Shown one piece after another: positions 34,768 to 45,922 of a stretch of DNA of 64,000 nucleotides (its first letter is position 1; every line of letters starts with the position of its first letter). The stretch is from Carettochelys insculpta (lineage: Eukaryota; Chordata; Testudines; Carettochelyidae). The notes under the pieces were generated by a model. The model ran no database searches. It was not told the origin of the DNA and saw nothing but the letters and a program-made list of their open reading frames with translations. The stretch is from positions 13,006,001-13,070,000 of the forward strand of contig NC_134152.1 in NCBI RefSeq assembly GCF_033958435.1, in the 5' to 3' direction. A program made the position numbers and the translations under genes.

Positions 34768-35670
34768 TAGGTGACAAACTATATTTGTAAACAATAGCTT
34801 TCAATTTGACCCCTGGACTTTTTTTCTTGAAACCTTCCACCCCTTGGAACCATTGGTTCAGCTCACACAAAGAAGGCAGTCATAGCTATAATTCTGGCAA
34901 ACAGTAGCATTTTTACTATTTTGTCTTAATCTGCTCTGAGTAAGGTGGGAAGAACCAACAGCTAAAAGGTTGGTTGCTTTCCACATATCTACACTGTATC
35001 TCTCACTGGCATTACCACCAGCATAGTTGAAGCAGGTAATTGGGTAATAAATCTTGTCTAAATTAAGGAAATTTTCATTCTTGTAACTCTATCACAAAAG
35101 TCACACTGAAGAAATCCCTCAGTGCAGATACACTGGGCCAGCACAAATTGGGCTTACACAGGCACAACATAATTTGGTTACTAAACATGCAAATCACTGT
35201 TTTGGGATAGTTTAGTTATGTTATGAGAGTGAATTTTCTTAATGTAGAGAAGCCCTTAGGAAAAATACATTATTGTACCCACAGCCAGGGACTCTCCCTT
35301 GGCTCCTAGAGGCAGCCATTCAAACAAAAGTTGCTCAGTAGGAATACATAGGCATTGAAAACTGGAAGTGTAGTTGTAATTTTCTCTCAAACAAGTGGTG
35401 AAGAGAATTCAATCATACACACACCGCTTACACGCTAAAGATTTGGGGAAATTGTCTTTGTAAAGTCACTGTGCAACTGCCACACCTTTGACAGTCTTTA
35501 TCTTCTGCATTATATTGTATAATCCGTTGTACTGAATACAAGGGGCTCTGCTTCTGTTAGAGTCTGAATATCTTTAGCATGCAGAATGGCACTACTATTA
35601 ATCAGAGAAAGCAGCTAAAGAAAATGAACTATACAAGAATTTACATTTTCTGGTAGTTTAGGTTGCCTAA
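34768..35670. other. unassigned sequence
   Basis: Nothing recognised. Confidence 0.4.
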
Positions 35671-35985
35671 GGCTACGTCTACAGGGAGCCTCTCTCCTGG
35701 CAGTTTCATGCTAATAAGCAGCTTAGCAATTGCGAACGTCTGCTTATTAGCATGGTCCCGCAGCTCATTAGCAAAGCCCTGCGAGAGTTAACTCTTGGCT
35801 GAGGGGGATGTTGGCAGTAAAGAGACCATGTGGATGTGCTCCTGCCGACAAAAAGTCCCTCTGTTGTCAGCCCCTTGTGACTGAAAAAATGAGCTGCAGG
35901 ACAAGCTAATGAGCAGCCATTTGCAACTGTGAGGCTGCTCGTTAGCATGGAGCTGCCGGGAGAGCAATTCCGTGTATACTCAGCC
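35671..35985. mobile_element. 315-bp MITE, TSD TAA
   Basis: Starts GGCTACGTCTACAGGGAGCC and ends TTCCGTGTATACTCAGCC. Perfect 3-bp duplication TAA at 35668-35670 and 35986-35988. The inner sequence has inverted TTAGCATG and AGCTCATTAGC blocks. No coding capacity. Confidence 0.85.
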
Positions 35986-37844
35986 TAACTGTATTAGCAT
36001 TTAGGCAGTATTTAGTGCTAGTTAATGTCAATGCTTTACTGCCCTGGCAAATTAATTTACATAATTATTGACAAATATTCATTTTCTTTCACTTTCTTTG
36101 ATTTTTTGATTGAAATGTGGCTATATAGAACATTGCTTCAACCACTGTTATAAGTTTGCAACAAATCTTGTACAAAGTGTGCCTGTGAGGTGTCTATGAA
36201 AGGCTTGTGGCTTGCTGGTTAATCTTATGGAATTTGTATGCTCATATCATTTGTGTATCTGAAGTTACAAGTATTGGTTATGTACTTGTATTTCAGATGC
36301 TTGCTTCTGGAAGACACCAACAGGAGGTCTGTCCAGCCTATTGCGAAGGGAGTATTCAAGCTGACTGGAACTCCTTGACTGACAATGGGCCTTGGGAGGT
36401 GCCAATCCACATCTGGTGAGTGTTCTTGTGAACATTCAGTCTAACATGGGAGCAATGGCTTCTACTTGCAAAGAACTGTCCAGGTGACTTTGTCATGTGA
36501 CAAACTCTTTCTTGTACCTGTGCTCTTTTACAGCAAGAACAATGAGATTCTAGCCACATGTGTAAAAATATATAAGGACCCATGAATGCCTCCATTTTGT
36601 CTTCAATCCTGCTTCTAAGCAACCTAAGGGGTCTGCAACTGAAATAGTGAGAAGACCCTTTTTTCATATTCAGTTACAAATCAATATTTCAAGAACCACA
36701 ATGTATGTGAATGAGATAGTCCTTAATAAATAACTTCAAACCATATTTTTGTCACCCCTCTTTTAAGAACAGCACACACACAATTCATACCAGTTAGAAG
36801 GTTGTTACCCCCATCTCCAGGCTGCACCCACCTCAGCCCCCAAATCGCTCCGCTAGCCCAACCTTTATCCACCATCCTGCAACACCCCCTCCAATCCCCA
36901 GGCTTAACATCTCTCATCCCCAAACCCACTCCTCGATCCCCAGGATAAACCTACCTCAGACAATGAGCTCCGTGTTCTGCTGCAGCTCCTGCCTTCTCCT
37001 TCTCAACAGGGCTGCATGGCTCTGGCAGGGGCAGGCTTGGCTGCCTCTTCCCCCAGCTCTCCTTCAGGCTTAGACTTCCCCCACATGCAGCACAGGCACC
37101 TCCTTGTCCTGCTGGCTTTCTCCTCTGGGGCTTCTCCAGGGCTCCCTGCTTTGCCATGACTCTTCTCCAGGGCTTCCTGCTGCAGCTGACTGCTCAGCTT
37201 CTTCAGAAGCTGCTACCTCTGGCAGCTGCCACTGCATTCTCTAGGGGCATGGAGTCCAATAGCAAACCAAAGATCATTGCACTTGTTGTTGTCATCCTTG
37301 CACAGGCCCCTCTGCTCGAAATAAATGTCCCCACCCCCAGTTTACCCCCCCAGAACCAGGCTCCCCCACCTCAACCTCCTCTGTCCTAAGCCAGGCACCC
37401 CTACCCCACTCCAGTATATTCCACCTGACTCACTGGAGTCACCACTGCTGGATCTGGGGGCGCTGGGGTCACAAGCATCACACCAGGTCCAAAGGCCATG
37501 CCAGGCACCAAGGCTATGCCAGGCTGGGCCATGAGGCTTGGCCAGGCCACAGGCCCTGAGACAGCAGGATCTGCGCCAGGGCTGAAGGAATTGTATGGCT
37601 CCCGCTGGCATCACAAGTGTCACACCAGAGAAATTACACCACGGCTGCCTCCGCCACTGCCACCAAACACTTGTCCTCCATGTGGTGTGGTGCATGAGTG
37701 GAGCAGCCAGAGGGGTGCCCCACGTGTGTAGCTCTCCTGAGTTCACCACACACCACTGCCTCATTAGCCACCATGGTTCTAAAGCACACACAATAGCACA
37801 GCACTCTGTCTCTGGGATGGGCCAGTGGCCTCCCTTTCAGAGAA
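35986..37844. other. unassigned sequence, GC-rich towards the right
   Basis: No gene or repeat family recognised. From 36740 the strand is C-rich with imperfect CCCCAGGCT-type repeats, and from 37320 Pro/Ala-coding low complexity. Several frames are open on both strands only because of base composition. Confidence 0.4.
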
Positions 37845-38198
37845 TTCTTTTTTTTTTTTTTTGATGAGACACACGAGAGGGTGCAATTGCTGATCTTGCT
37901 CTTTGTGCATCAGATCTGCAACCACCCCATGCTCAGACTCATCACTGCTGACATCAGAAGGCTTGTCATAGTCAGGGTCAGATATCAGGACAGCCTTAAG
38001 CTGCTTACAAATTTTCTGGCACTGGCAGTCCACCGGTCAGTGGAGTCAGTTAGTGGAACAGCAATTTGACTCTCATCCTCCTGTAATACCCAGTCAAACC
38101 CAGGAAGGATTGGACCTGTTTCTTTGCCTTGGGATTTGCAAATTGTGGATAGCTTCTCCTTTTGCCTGTAGAGTGTTGATAGCTCCTTGACTCACTTG
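37845..38198 (-). pseudogene. Ty3/gypsy RNase H fragment
   Basis: On minus, after a Lys-rich linker the protein reads DCQCQKICKQLKAVLISDPDYDKP followed by SSDESEHGVVADLM, aligning with the junction of reverse transcriptase and RNase H in Ty3/gypsy polyproteins (pattern CQKAFDELKAALISDP...TDASERGVGAVL). The first RNase H aspartate position reads SDES. The fragment ends at 37845 in an A tract (about 17 T on plus at 37846-37862). Its upstream neighbour in the element is at 42228-42523, beyond the Harbinger insertion. Confidence 0.7.
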
Positions 38199-38527
38199 GG
38201 CTATGTCTACACGTGCACGCTACATCGAAATAGGTTATTTCGATGAATAACGTCTACACGTCCTCCAGGGCTGGTGCTGTCGATGTTCAACGTCGATGTT
38301 GGGCAGCACCACATCGAAATAGGCGCTGCGAGGGAACGTCTACACGCCAAAGCGGCACACATCAAAATAAGGGTGCTAGGAACAGCTGCAGACAGGGTCA
38401 CAGGGCAGACTAGCGCTTCCGGGGCAACAACTAGCTGCTCCCTTAAAGGGCCCCTCCCAGACACACACAGCCTGCACAGCACGCGGTCTGCAGAGCCATA
38501 GGCATGCACACCTCGAGCGACGCAGTC

Positions 38528-39876
38528 ATGGACCTTCAGCAGCAGCAGCAGCAAGAGATCCACACAGCCTCCCCTGTAGGAGCAGTGCTCACCCTGCTCC
38601 ATGTCATGCAGGAGGCAGCTGAGTACATCCTTGCCACAGAGGAGGAGCTGCCCACAGGGGAGGAGGACGCAACCCCCAACCCTGCAGCACCCCAGCCCCT
38701 GCCGCCTCATACGCCACCAGCTGTGGAGCTACCCCACGAGCACCAACTGGTGGGAGCGGCTGGTGCTCGGAGAGTGGGACGACGACCGCTGGCTCCAGCA
38801 CTTTCGCATGAGCCAGCAGACATTTCTGGAGCTATGCCAGTGGCTCACCCCCGCAATGAGGCACCAGGACACCTTCATGCGGCGTGCCCTCAGTGTGGAG
38901 AAATGGGTCGGCATCACTATCTGGAAGCTGGCCACTCCAGACAGCTACCGATCCGTGGGCCAGCAGTTTGGCATCATCAAGGCCGCCGTTGTGGCTGTTC
39001 TCATGGAGGTAAGAGGACCCACGGGTGGAGGGGGAGGCAGCCCTGGCAGGGGAGGGGTCCCTGGCAGGGGAGGGCCACACACACCCTGCACACCCCTCAT
39101 TGGTGCTCTCCCATGTGCTTCCCCTGCAGGTTGTCCGCGCCATCAACGCCCTGCTCCTCCACAGGCTCGTGAGGCTCGGGGACCCGGGGACCCGGATGCC
39201 GCCGTCGCGGGTTTTGCCCCCCTGGGCTTCCCCAATTGCTTCGGGGCTCTGTATGGGACCCACATTCCCATCCGCGCCCCGGAGCACAGTGGAGGACGCT
39301 ACTTAAACAGGAAGGGCTACCATTCTGTGGTCCTCCAGGCCTTGGTGGACAGCCGGGGCCGTTTCTTGGACATTTATGTGTGTTGGCCTGGCAGCACCCA
39401 TGATGCCCAGGTATTCCGGAACTCGGGCCTGTGCCGCCGGCTGGAGGCGGGGACCTACATCCGCCAGCGGGAGATCCCTGTGGGGGACACCACCATGCCC
39501 CCCTGCGTCATCGCAGATGCGGCATACCCCCTCCGGCTCTGGCTCACGCACCCTTACACGGGCCACCTGTCAGCCAGCCAGGAGTGCTTCAACATGTGCC
39601 TGAACCACGCGCACCAGGTGGTGGAGTGCACATTTGGCTGCCTCAAAGGGCACTGGAGGTGTCTCCTCACCCGCGTTGATGCGGGCCCTACCAACATCCC
39701 CCAGATTGTGGGCACATGCAGTGGAGAGCAAGGGGGAGGCCTTCTTTCAGGGCTGGGCTCTGGAGGCCGGCAGGGCCGATGTGCAGCCACCCGCTGCCCC
39801 CAGTTGCCAGGTGGACCCCGAAGGGACCCGAGTCCAGGAGGCCCTGCGGGCCCAGTTCAACGAGGCCACGGGGTGA
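38528..39876 (+). pseudogene. Harbinger DDE transposase, copy 1 (inactive)
   Basis: A glutamine-rich leader starts at ATG 38528 (MDLQQQQQQEIH, then VLTLLHVMQEAAEYIL). The catalytic frame, offset by one base, is open from 38601 and gives NWWERLVLGEWDDDRWLQ, an HTH-like SYRSVGQQFGIIKAAVVAVL and ends at donor GTAAGA (39009). The intron is 39009-39129 (acceptor CCCCTGCAG). Exon 2 carries the DDE_4/HARBI1-type domain. Three lesions are visible against copy 2: an 8-bp tandem duplication GGGGACCC at 39178-39193, Tyr for the first catalytic Asp (GALYGTHIPI; TAT at 39252-39254), and a 17-bp deletion at 39721 near the C-terminus. The second Asp (STHDAQVF) and the Glu (VVECTFGCLKGH) remain. Confidence 0.93.
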
Positions 39877-40258
39877 ATGCTAGCAGACCCCCCACAGCAC
39901 CCACCCATCCTACACAACACTCCCTGCCCCTACGCCCACATCACAGAGCACCCAAGAGCACACCCCCTGCCTTTTTCTTGTAAATAAAAGAAGACATTTG
40001 TTAGTCAAATCAAATATCTGTAGAACTCTTATTATTATTACCATGACTAACTATTTACAGGCAAAATCAAAATTATATATATGTATTATAAATAAGATAA
40101 GATGAAAGGGGAAGACAAGGAAGGGGCGAACTATGTACGTGGGGGGGCAGGGATCAGCATAACAACAGGGGTCTAATATAGAAACTATTTACAAAACAAC
40201 ATTAAACTGAGGGGAATATATAGAAAGGGGGGGGGCCACGTCCTGGGCCCCGCACCCC
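39877..40258. other. convergent intergenic region of Harbinger copy 1
   Basis: AT-rich spacer between the two genes' 3' ends. Contains TAAATAAAAGAAG near 39980 (poly(A) signal for the transposase) and G-runs near 40140 and 40230. Confidence 0.6.
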
Positions 40259-41791
40259 CTAATGTCCAGCGCTGGGGGTGGGCGGCCGAGGCCTCAGCCC
40301 TGGCCGGGGCTGGCTGGGGGCCGGGTGGACCAGTAGATATGGGCGGTGGATGTCAGCTGGCCCCAGGTCCCCCTCGGCGGAAGGGCCCTCGGTGCCGGGT
40401 GGCGGTGCGACGGTGGATGGCGCAGTGGGTGGAGCAGCGGGTGGAGCAGGCAGGGTGGGCACAGCGGCGGCTGGCGCGCCATGGGGGGCCAGGTAGTCCG
40501 CGATACGGTCGAATGTCCGCATGTAGGCCCCCCATGCCTCCTGGCGCCAAGCTAGCGCCCGCTCCTGTAGATGGAGGTGGCGCTCCTCCACCTGCAGCCG
40601 CTGCTCGGCGACCTCCAGCTGCCGATGATGGATGGCCAGCAGCTGGGGGTCCGTCGCCTTCGGGTGGTGGTGCTGGGTCCGCCGTCATGCCCACCATGGG
40701 GCTGGTCGGTCCTCTGCCGAGGGGCTGGCCTGGAGTGATGGCCCTGGTGGACTGTCCGGGACCACTGACAACTCGCTGGTGCTCTCCAGTCCTTCTGATG
40801 GTGCAGCTGTGGAACACAGGAGGCGGGGAAGAAGAGTGGAGACAGCCGTTAGTGTGAGCCCCGAGCCATGGCCCTTGTCCCCCCACCCATCTGCTGCTGA
40901 TTCCCCACCCCTGTACCCGGGAGATGCTGCTGCTGATGCTGATGGGTGTCCCACCCCCTCCCCCCTGGGGACCCTAGAGGTTCTGCTCCCCCCAGCCCCG
41001 GGGATGGGGCATGGCACTGTTGTGCTGGGGGGCAGAGGCTGATGCACTCTTCTGAGGGACATGCCACTGCTGTCCTTGGGGCCATGGTCATATCTATTAC
41101 CCCCACCCCTCAACCCCGGGGGTGTGCACTGGGGGGAGTACATACCTGATGGTCCACTCCCATGGTCGGGGGACACCCGGTGGGCGAATGCCCTGCTGGA
41201 GCTCCGGGATGGGATGGCGATCCGGAGCCCGGCGTCACTGGACGAGGACTCCCCCTCCACCTCCTCCACCTCCTCCGGTGCCCTGGGGGTGGACTCCTGG
41301 GGGGGCCCCTGGGGTGCGGGGCTTGCCTCCGGGGCGGACTCCGCCTCCGGGGCCTGCTGGGGCTCGTCGGCCGAGGTATCAAGAGTGGCCAGAGGGGAGG
41401 AGGTGTGCCGGGGGCCCAGGATGGCCCTGAGCTCCCTGTAAAAGGGGCAAGTGATGGGGGCAGCCCCAGATTGGCCGGCCGCATCTCGGGCCCTGGCATA
41501 ACCCTGCCGCAGCTCCTTCACTTTACTGCGTACATGATCCAGAGTGCAGGCAGGGTGACCCCGGGCGGCCAGGCCCTCGGCCAGCCAAGCAAACGCATCC
41601 ACGTTCTGCCTCTTGCTCCCCATTACCTGGAGCACCTCCTCCTTGCTCCAGAGCCCCAGCAGGTCCCGAAGCTCGGCCTCTGTCCAGGAGGGGCCGCGCT
41701 GCCGCTTCCCCGCCTGGCTGCCAGCCTGCAAGCCCTGGCTCCCCTTGGGGGGGGTGCCCTGGGGGCACTTAGGGGGCTGGGGGGCAGCCAT
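40259..41791 (-). pseudogene. Myb/SANT-like Harbinger partner, copy 1 (DNA-binding domain intact, C-terminus cut)
   Basis: ATG at 41791; exon 1 to 41146, donor GTATGT; exon 2 from 40806 (acceptor TTCCACAG) to the ancestral stop at 40259. Residues about 30-125 form the Myb/SANT-like domain: GPSWTEAELRDLLGLWSKEE, DAFAWLAEGLAARGHP, VRSKVKELRQGYARARDAAG and TCPFYRELRAILG, all in one open frame. An acidic Ser/Pro linker follows (EEVEEVEGESSSSD). In exon 2 a TGA at 40687-40685 replaces an Arg codon (CGA in copy 2) and removes the last ~140 residues. The lost part includes a helical HLQERALAWRQEAWGAYMRTF and a proline-rich tail. The truncated protein would keep DNA binding but lose a likely oligomerisation or transposase-contact region (inference). 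Confidence 0.9.
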
Positions 41792-42227
41792 CACAGCGCT
41801 GGGGTTTTTTTCTGGCTGCAGAAGAGTGTGCAGGCTAGCCGCGTAGCAATGCTGCTGCCTGCACGCTCTCTCAGCTTCCTGCACAGGAAGGCAGGGGGTG
41901 GGGAGCTTTAAGGGGCTGCTGCACGCGGCGACCATCGAGCTCAGGGGCTGGAGAGAGCGTCTCTCAACCCCTCAGCTGATGGCCGCCATGGCAGACCCTG
42001 CTCTTTCGATGTTGCGGGACGCGCAACGACTACACTTTCCCTACTTCGACGTTCAACGTCGAAGTAGGGCACTATTCCCATCTCCTGATGGGGATAGCGA
42101 CTTCGACGTCTTGCCACCTTACGTCGATGTTAACTTTGAAATAGCGCCCAACACGTGTAGCCATGACGGGCACTATTTCAAAGTTGGCGCTGCTACTTTG
42201 AAGTAGCCGGCACGTGTAGACGCAGCC

Positions 42228-42523
42228 CTGGTGTCCAAAGAAAGTCAGCCTGTCTACGTCTAAATTGACTTTTTTAAATCTTAACAGCCAGCTCTGCTCT
42301 GCTCTGCCTCCTCTCTGCCCTGCAAGACAGCTTGGAGGTGCTCTAGGTATTCTGCTCATGAGTCAGAGAATACAGCCACAACATCCAGATGGCAAATTCA
42401 CTATGTCTAGCTAGCAAACAACATACAGGTCTTTGGAAGGTTGCAGGTGTATTGCATAGCTCAAAAGAGAGAATATTAAATTCATACAGCCCAGAATGTA
42501 TAAAGGAGGTTGGCCTTTGCTGG
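42228..42523 (-). pseudogene. Ty3/gypsy reverse transcriptase, middle fragment
   Basis: On minus: SGLYEFNILSFELCNTPATF followed by a degraded region where YLDDV would be expected (WMLWLYSLTHEQN). The FGLYxF...GAPATF pattern is the reverse transcriptase fingers/palm of Ty3/gypsy. It is bounded on the right by a solo LTR and on the left by Harbinger copy 1. The catalytic YxDD box is not intact. Confidence 0.75.
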
Positions 42524-42611
42524 TGTAGCCCAAGGGCCAGTGCATTTCAGCCCCAGCCCTGGGAACTACACGTTGTGGACTACAAACTGCAGCATGCTGG
42601 GAGGACTCCCT

Positions 42612-43322
42612 GGCTACGTCTACACGTGAACGCTACATCGAAATTGCTTATTTCAATGTAGTGACATTGAAATAGGCTATTTCAATGAATAACATCTACA
42701 CGTCCTCCAGGGCTGGCAACGTCGATGTTCAACATCGACGTTGCGCAGCACCACATCGAAATAGGCGCTGCGAGGGAACGTCTACACGCCACAGTAGCAC
42801 ACATTGAAATAAGGGTGCCAGGCACAGCTGCAGACAGGGTCACAGGGCGGACTCAACAGCAAGCCACTCCCTTAAAGGGCCCCTCCCAGACACAGTTGCA
42901 CTAAACAACACAAGATCCACAAAGCCTACAACTGGTTGCAGACCCTGTGCATGCAGCATGGATCCCCAGCTGCAGCAGCAGCAGCCAGAAGCCCTGGGCT
43001 AAGGGCTGCTGCACACGGTGACCATAGAGCCCCGCCGGGGCTGGAGAGAGAGCATCTCTCAACCCCTCAGGTGATGGCAGCCATGGAGGACCCCGCAATT
43101 TCGATGTTGCGGGACGCGCAACGACTACACGGTCCCTACGTCGACGTTGAACGTCAAAGTAGGGCGCTATTCCTATCCCCTCATGGGGTTAGCGGCTTCG
43201 ACGTCTCGCCGCTTAACGTCGATGTTAACATCAAAATAGCGCCCAACACGTGTAGCTGTGACGGGCGCTATTTCAAAGTTAGTGCCGCTACTTCAAAGTA
43301 GCATGCATGTGTAGACACAGCT
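42612..43322 (+). mobile_element. 711-bp Harbinger MITE, TSD CCT, inside the solo LTR
   Basis: Starts GGCTACGTCTACACGTGAAC and ends GCATGTGTAGACACAGCT; perfect CCT on both sides (42609-42611, 43323-43325). It retains the leader start of the transposase: ATG at 42958 gives MDPQLQQQQPEALG and a stop at 43002. That is the same opening as the leader in copy 2 (MDPQQQKQQQ). Confidence 0.93.
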
Positions 43323-43336
43323 CCTAGTTCCTGCCA

Positions 43337-43668
43337 GGATGTGCACCCTGCCCCCAGCAGGGTCTCAGCAGAGACTGAGCTGAAGCAGGCTGCAGGCAGA
43401 GGAGTGGGGCTGCTGAACTGTGATCCTGTTTTGTGTTTTTTTACAGGTAAGGCCAAAAAGGGCTTTTGGGGCAGGAGGACATGGACTTGGCTGTTGTGGG
43501 GCTTAGTTACTGTGGGAGTTAAAACATGTTTGCAAGGGGAGTTGTGCTGTAAAATGTGCACCCTGCCCCCAGCAGGGTCTCAGGAGAGACTGAGCTGAAG
43601 CAGCGTGCAGGCTGCAGGCAGAGGAGCGGGGCTGCTGAACTGTGATCCTGTTTGTGTTTTCCTACAGA
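43337..43668 (+). repeat. two tandem copies of a ~115-bp block in the LTR
   Basis: ATGTGCACCCTGCCCCCAGC to TTTTTTTACAG at 43337-43446 is repeated at 43553-43668 with about 90% identity and a 106-bp spacer. Each copy ends in a T-rich tract plus ACAG, resembling a splice acceptor. Confidence 0.8.
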
Positions 43669-43850
43669 ATAAAGCCTGTTCTTAGTGGTTTATCTGAGTG
43701 GGTCTGGTCTGAGGTACACACACACATTAACACACGACGCAGAGCACACCAAGGAGCCTCTGGCCTAGTCTCCCAAGTTATGCAAGAAATCACAAGGCTT
43801 CCCCTATGCTGATTAACCTCACACTGGGCTAGTGGACAGGAGGGGTTACA

Positions 43851-44910
43851 CTTGGTTGATTCATCCAGAATTACTTGCTTGTATTCCTTGGTTTAATCTA
43901 AGGTGGAGATGAACTGGGCATATAGCTCATTGGTACATGCCCGGACAACTGTCCAATGACAAGTTACAGCATTTAGCTTATGGTAATCCACACAAAAGTG
44001 GATTTCCTCATCTGGTTTGGGAACTAGGACTACTGGGGAATCCCATGCACTCTCGGAAGGGAAAATTACATCCATCTCTACCATGTCCTCGATCTCCAAC
44101 TCTATAGCCACTTTCGCCAAGGGAGCCATTTGGTAGGGTTGGACTGTGCCCCAGGTGAGCAGCACCTATGATAATGGCATGGAATGCCTGTTCTGTTCAT
44201 GCCAGGGTAGCTGAGAACATTGAGAACTTGTGCACCAGGTTCTCTGCAGTCTGCCATCTCTGCTCATGGCTAAGATTCATGGAGAGGCTTACTTCTTCTA
44301 CTCCACCCTTGCCTTTTCTGTCATAATATGCTCCTTCTGGCCATTCAGCAGCTTCCTTCTTCTGAGTGGTAAACTGAAGAGCATCAGGAATGAAAGGGCT
44401 TTAGAGAATGAATATGATGTATCTTAGGCTTAAGGTCAGGGTCTGGGAAAGCTATGAGGTAATTAACCATGTCTAGGCACTCTTGCACTGCGAAAGGTCC
44501 ATCCCAGGGTGCTTCCATATTATTGGCCTGGAGAGCCTTCAAGACCATGTCTGGCTCCTCTATCTTGATGTTTATCATACCAGTCCTTCTGAGCACTTTG
44601 CAAATTTTTTTGAGCAAGCTTTGAAGAGTCTCTACTGGTATTTTGTAGGTGGTGTACAAAATCCAAAATGTTAGTTCCTGTAGATGGAGTATCCCCTGCC
44701 CATTATTGCTTCACTAGTTGCAAGAGGCCCTTAACCTCATAGCCACACACAAATTCAAAAGGTGAGAATCGCAGACTGGGATGTGGCACATCTCTGTAGG
44801 CACATAGTAATTGTTGCAATGCTAAGTCCCAATCATTAGTGCAGATGAATGGCGTGTCAGGACCGGAGCTTTCCCTTCACTTACGGAAAGACATAGCTTG
44901 GTCAATGCAT
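43851..44910 (-). pseudogene. Ty3/gypsy integrase followed by reverse transcriptase (Gmr1-like order)
   Basis: Reading on minus from 44910: integrase core end (NDWDLALQQLLCAYRDVPHP, LRFSPFEFVCGYEVKGLLQ) at about 44840-44700. Next is the integrase C-terminal GPF module (APWDGPFAVQECLDMVNYLI, HIHSLKPF) at 44530-44384, then a linker (SHEQRWQTAENLVHKFS). Then comes reverse transcriptase start (SAWDSPVVLVPKPDEEIHFC, VDYHKLNAVT) at 44080-43960, ending VILDESTK. Integrase therefore lies upstream of reverse transcriptase, the reverse of ordinary Ty3/gypsy and the arrangement of Gmr1-type elements. Stops (for example STLD*TKEY near 43900) make it inactive. Confidence 0.8.
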
Positions 44911-45922
44911 GCTTTCCCTCTCTGTGTCTCTAACCTGTCTTAGTCAGTCAACTCAAATTCAATCAACAAAAGCTTATTTCCTTCTAATATTAAAGCCAAA
45001 CTATAGGTGTTACTAAAAAAGTATTGCAGATATAACATTTTACATTTTGACACATTTTCCAGTTTGATACACAAGATCAGCTATGAGGATATCGCTTTAG
45101 AACTGAGACAAAAAAGGCTAATTTATACCTTAGTCACAGCACTAAGTAAACAGCATGTCACCACCTGAGGAACAGCCTTTGTAGGTACAGTGCCTCACAC
45201 ACACTGCCAAGTCACGGTTCTATCTCCACTTGCCCCTTCCTCAAGGGCTGATGGCTTATACCACCTGCAAATTATGACACCTTCTAAAATTATTTGGTTG
45301 CTCAAGTGAGCAAACCCAAGGTTTACACAAGATCCACAAAGCCTGCATTGGGATTCTTGCACAATATGCAGATGTGAGATCCGTGCCAAAATCTAGTCGT
45401 AAATTATATACCTCTGAGAACATAGAAAAGAACCTGTTAAATGGTTTGCACTACATTTGTCCCACTACATTTCTCCCACTAGTTATCCAGGCTCCCATAT
45501 AAATGTCACAAATCATGGGTATTTAGCATGAGTGAGTGAGTAGTGTGAATGGTTGGTGTGAGCACATTGACAGTAAGTGGGCTGAAGAGAGGCCATCCTG
45601 AGCCAGTGTTCTGATGGATTACAGACTTGGTCCTCACTTAGGGTCTAACCCAGTGCGCCAGTGGATTACAGGCTTGTTTACCAGCGTAAGAACCAAACTG
45701 TGTGTGCTGAAAAAAATCAAAATTTATACAAAATAAAGCCAGTTCACGGATAAAAAATATTATGAAAGAAGTATCAAACACTAAGGACACTCTGTTGCTC
45801 ATCAGTGGTGGCTGAGGCAAGCAAAATTGGAGTGATGTAACGAGGATATTCCAAAATTGGCCAAGGGCAAGAACCCCACCTGCATTCAGGGGTACAACCA
45901 ATGAACTGAACAGCACTCCCTC
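44911..45922. other. unassigned sequence
   Basis: No gene recognised. It may include flank or LTR of the gypsy element, but I cannot bound it. Confidence 0.4.

Larger units (their letters stand above)
38199..42227 (+). mobile_element. two-gene Harbinger element, copy 1 (4029 bp, both termini present)
   Basis: Left terminus GGCTATGTCTACACGTGCAC, right terminus CACGTGTAGACGCAGCC. Flanking triplets TTG and CTG differ at one base. It holds a transposase on plus (38528-39876) and a Myb-like gene on minus (41791-40259), convergent, with an AT-rich 380-bp gap containing an AATAAA signal for the transposase near 39983. The ends are the same as those of the 711-bp MITEs. Inserted in the reverse transcriptase/RNase H region of a gypsy relic. 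Both genes are damaged. Confidence 0.93.
42524..43850 (+). mobile_element. solo LTR inserted in the gypsy relic (about 616 bp without the MITE)
   Basis: Starts TGTAGCCCAAGGGCCAG and ends GGACAGGAGGGGTTACA (TGTA...TACA termini). A poly(A) signal GAATAAAGCC lies at 43667-43677 in plus orientation. It separates two consecutive parts of the gypsy reverse transcriptase (VILDESTK on one side, SFIHSGLYEF on the other), which defines the insertion. A 711-bp MITE at 42612-43322 splits the LTR. Target duplication is unclear (GCTGG versus CTTGG). Confidence 0.65.

Noticed and set aside
36207..37864. Possible host exons in the GC-rich stretch
   Set aside because: Short frames, low-complexity Pro/Ala composition, no consistent splice sites or domain.
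40339..40857. Plus-strand frame of 172 codons
   Set aside because: Antisense of the Myb exon 2 and its proline-rich tail.
43851..44910. Endogenous retrovirus pol
   Set aside because: Motifs (GPF integrase end, gypsy-type FCVDYHKLN) and domain order fit Ty3/gypsy of the Gmr1 type rather than a retrovirus.
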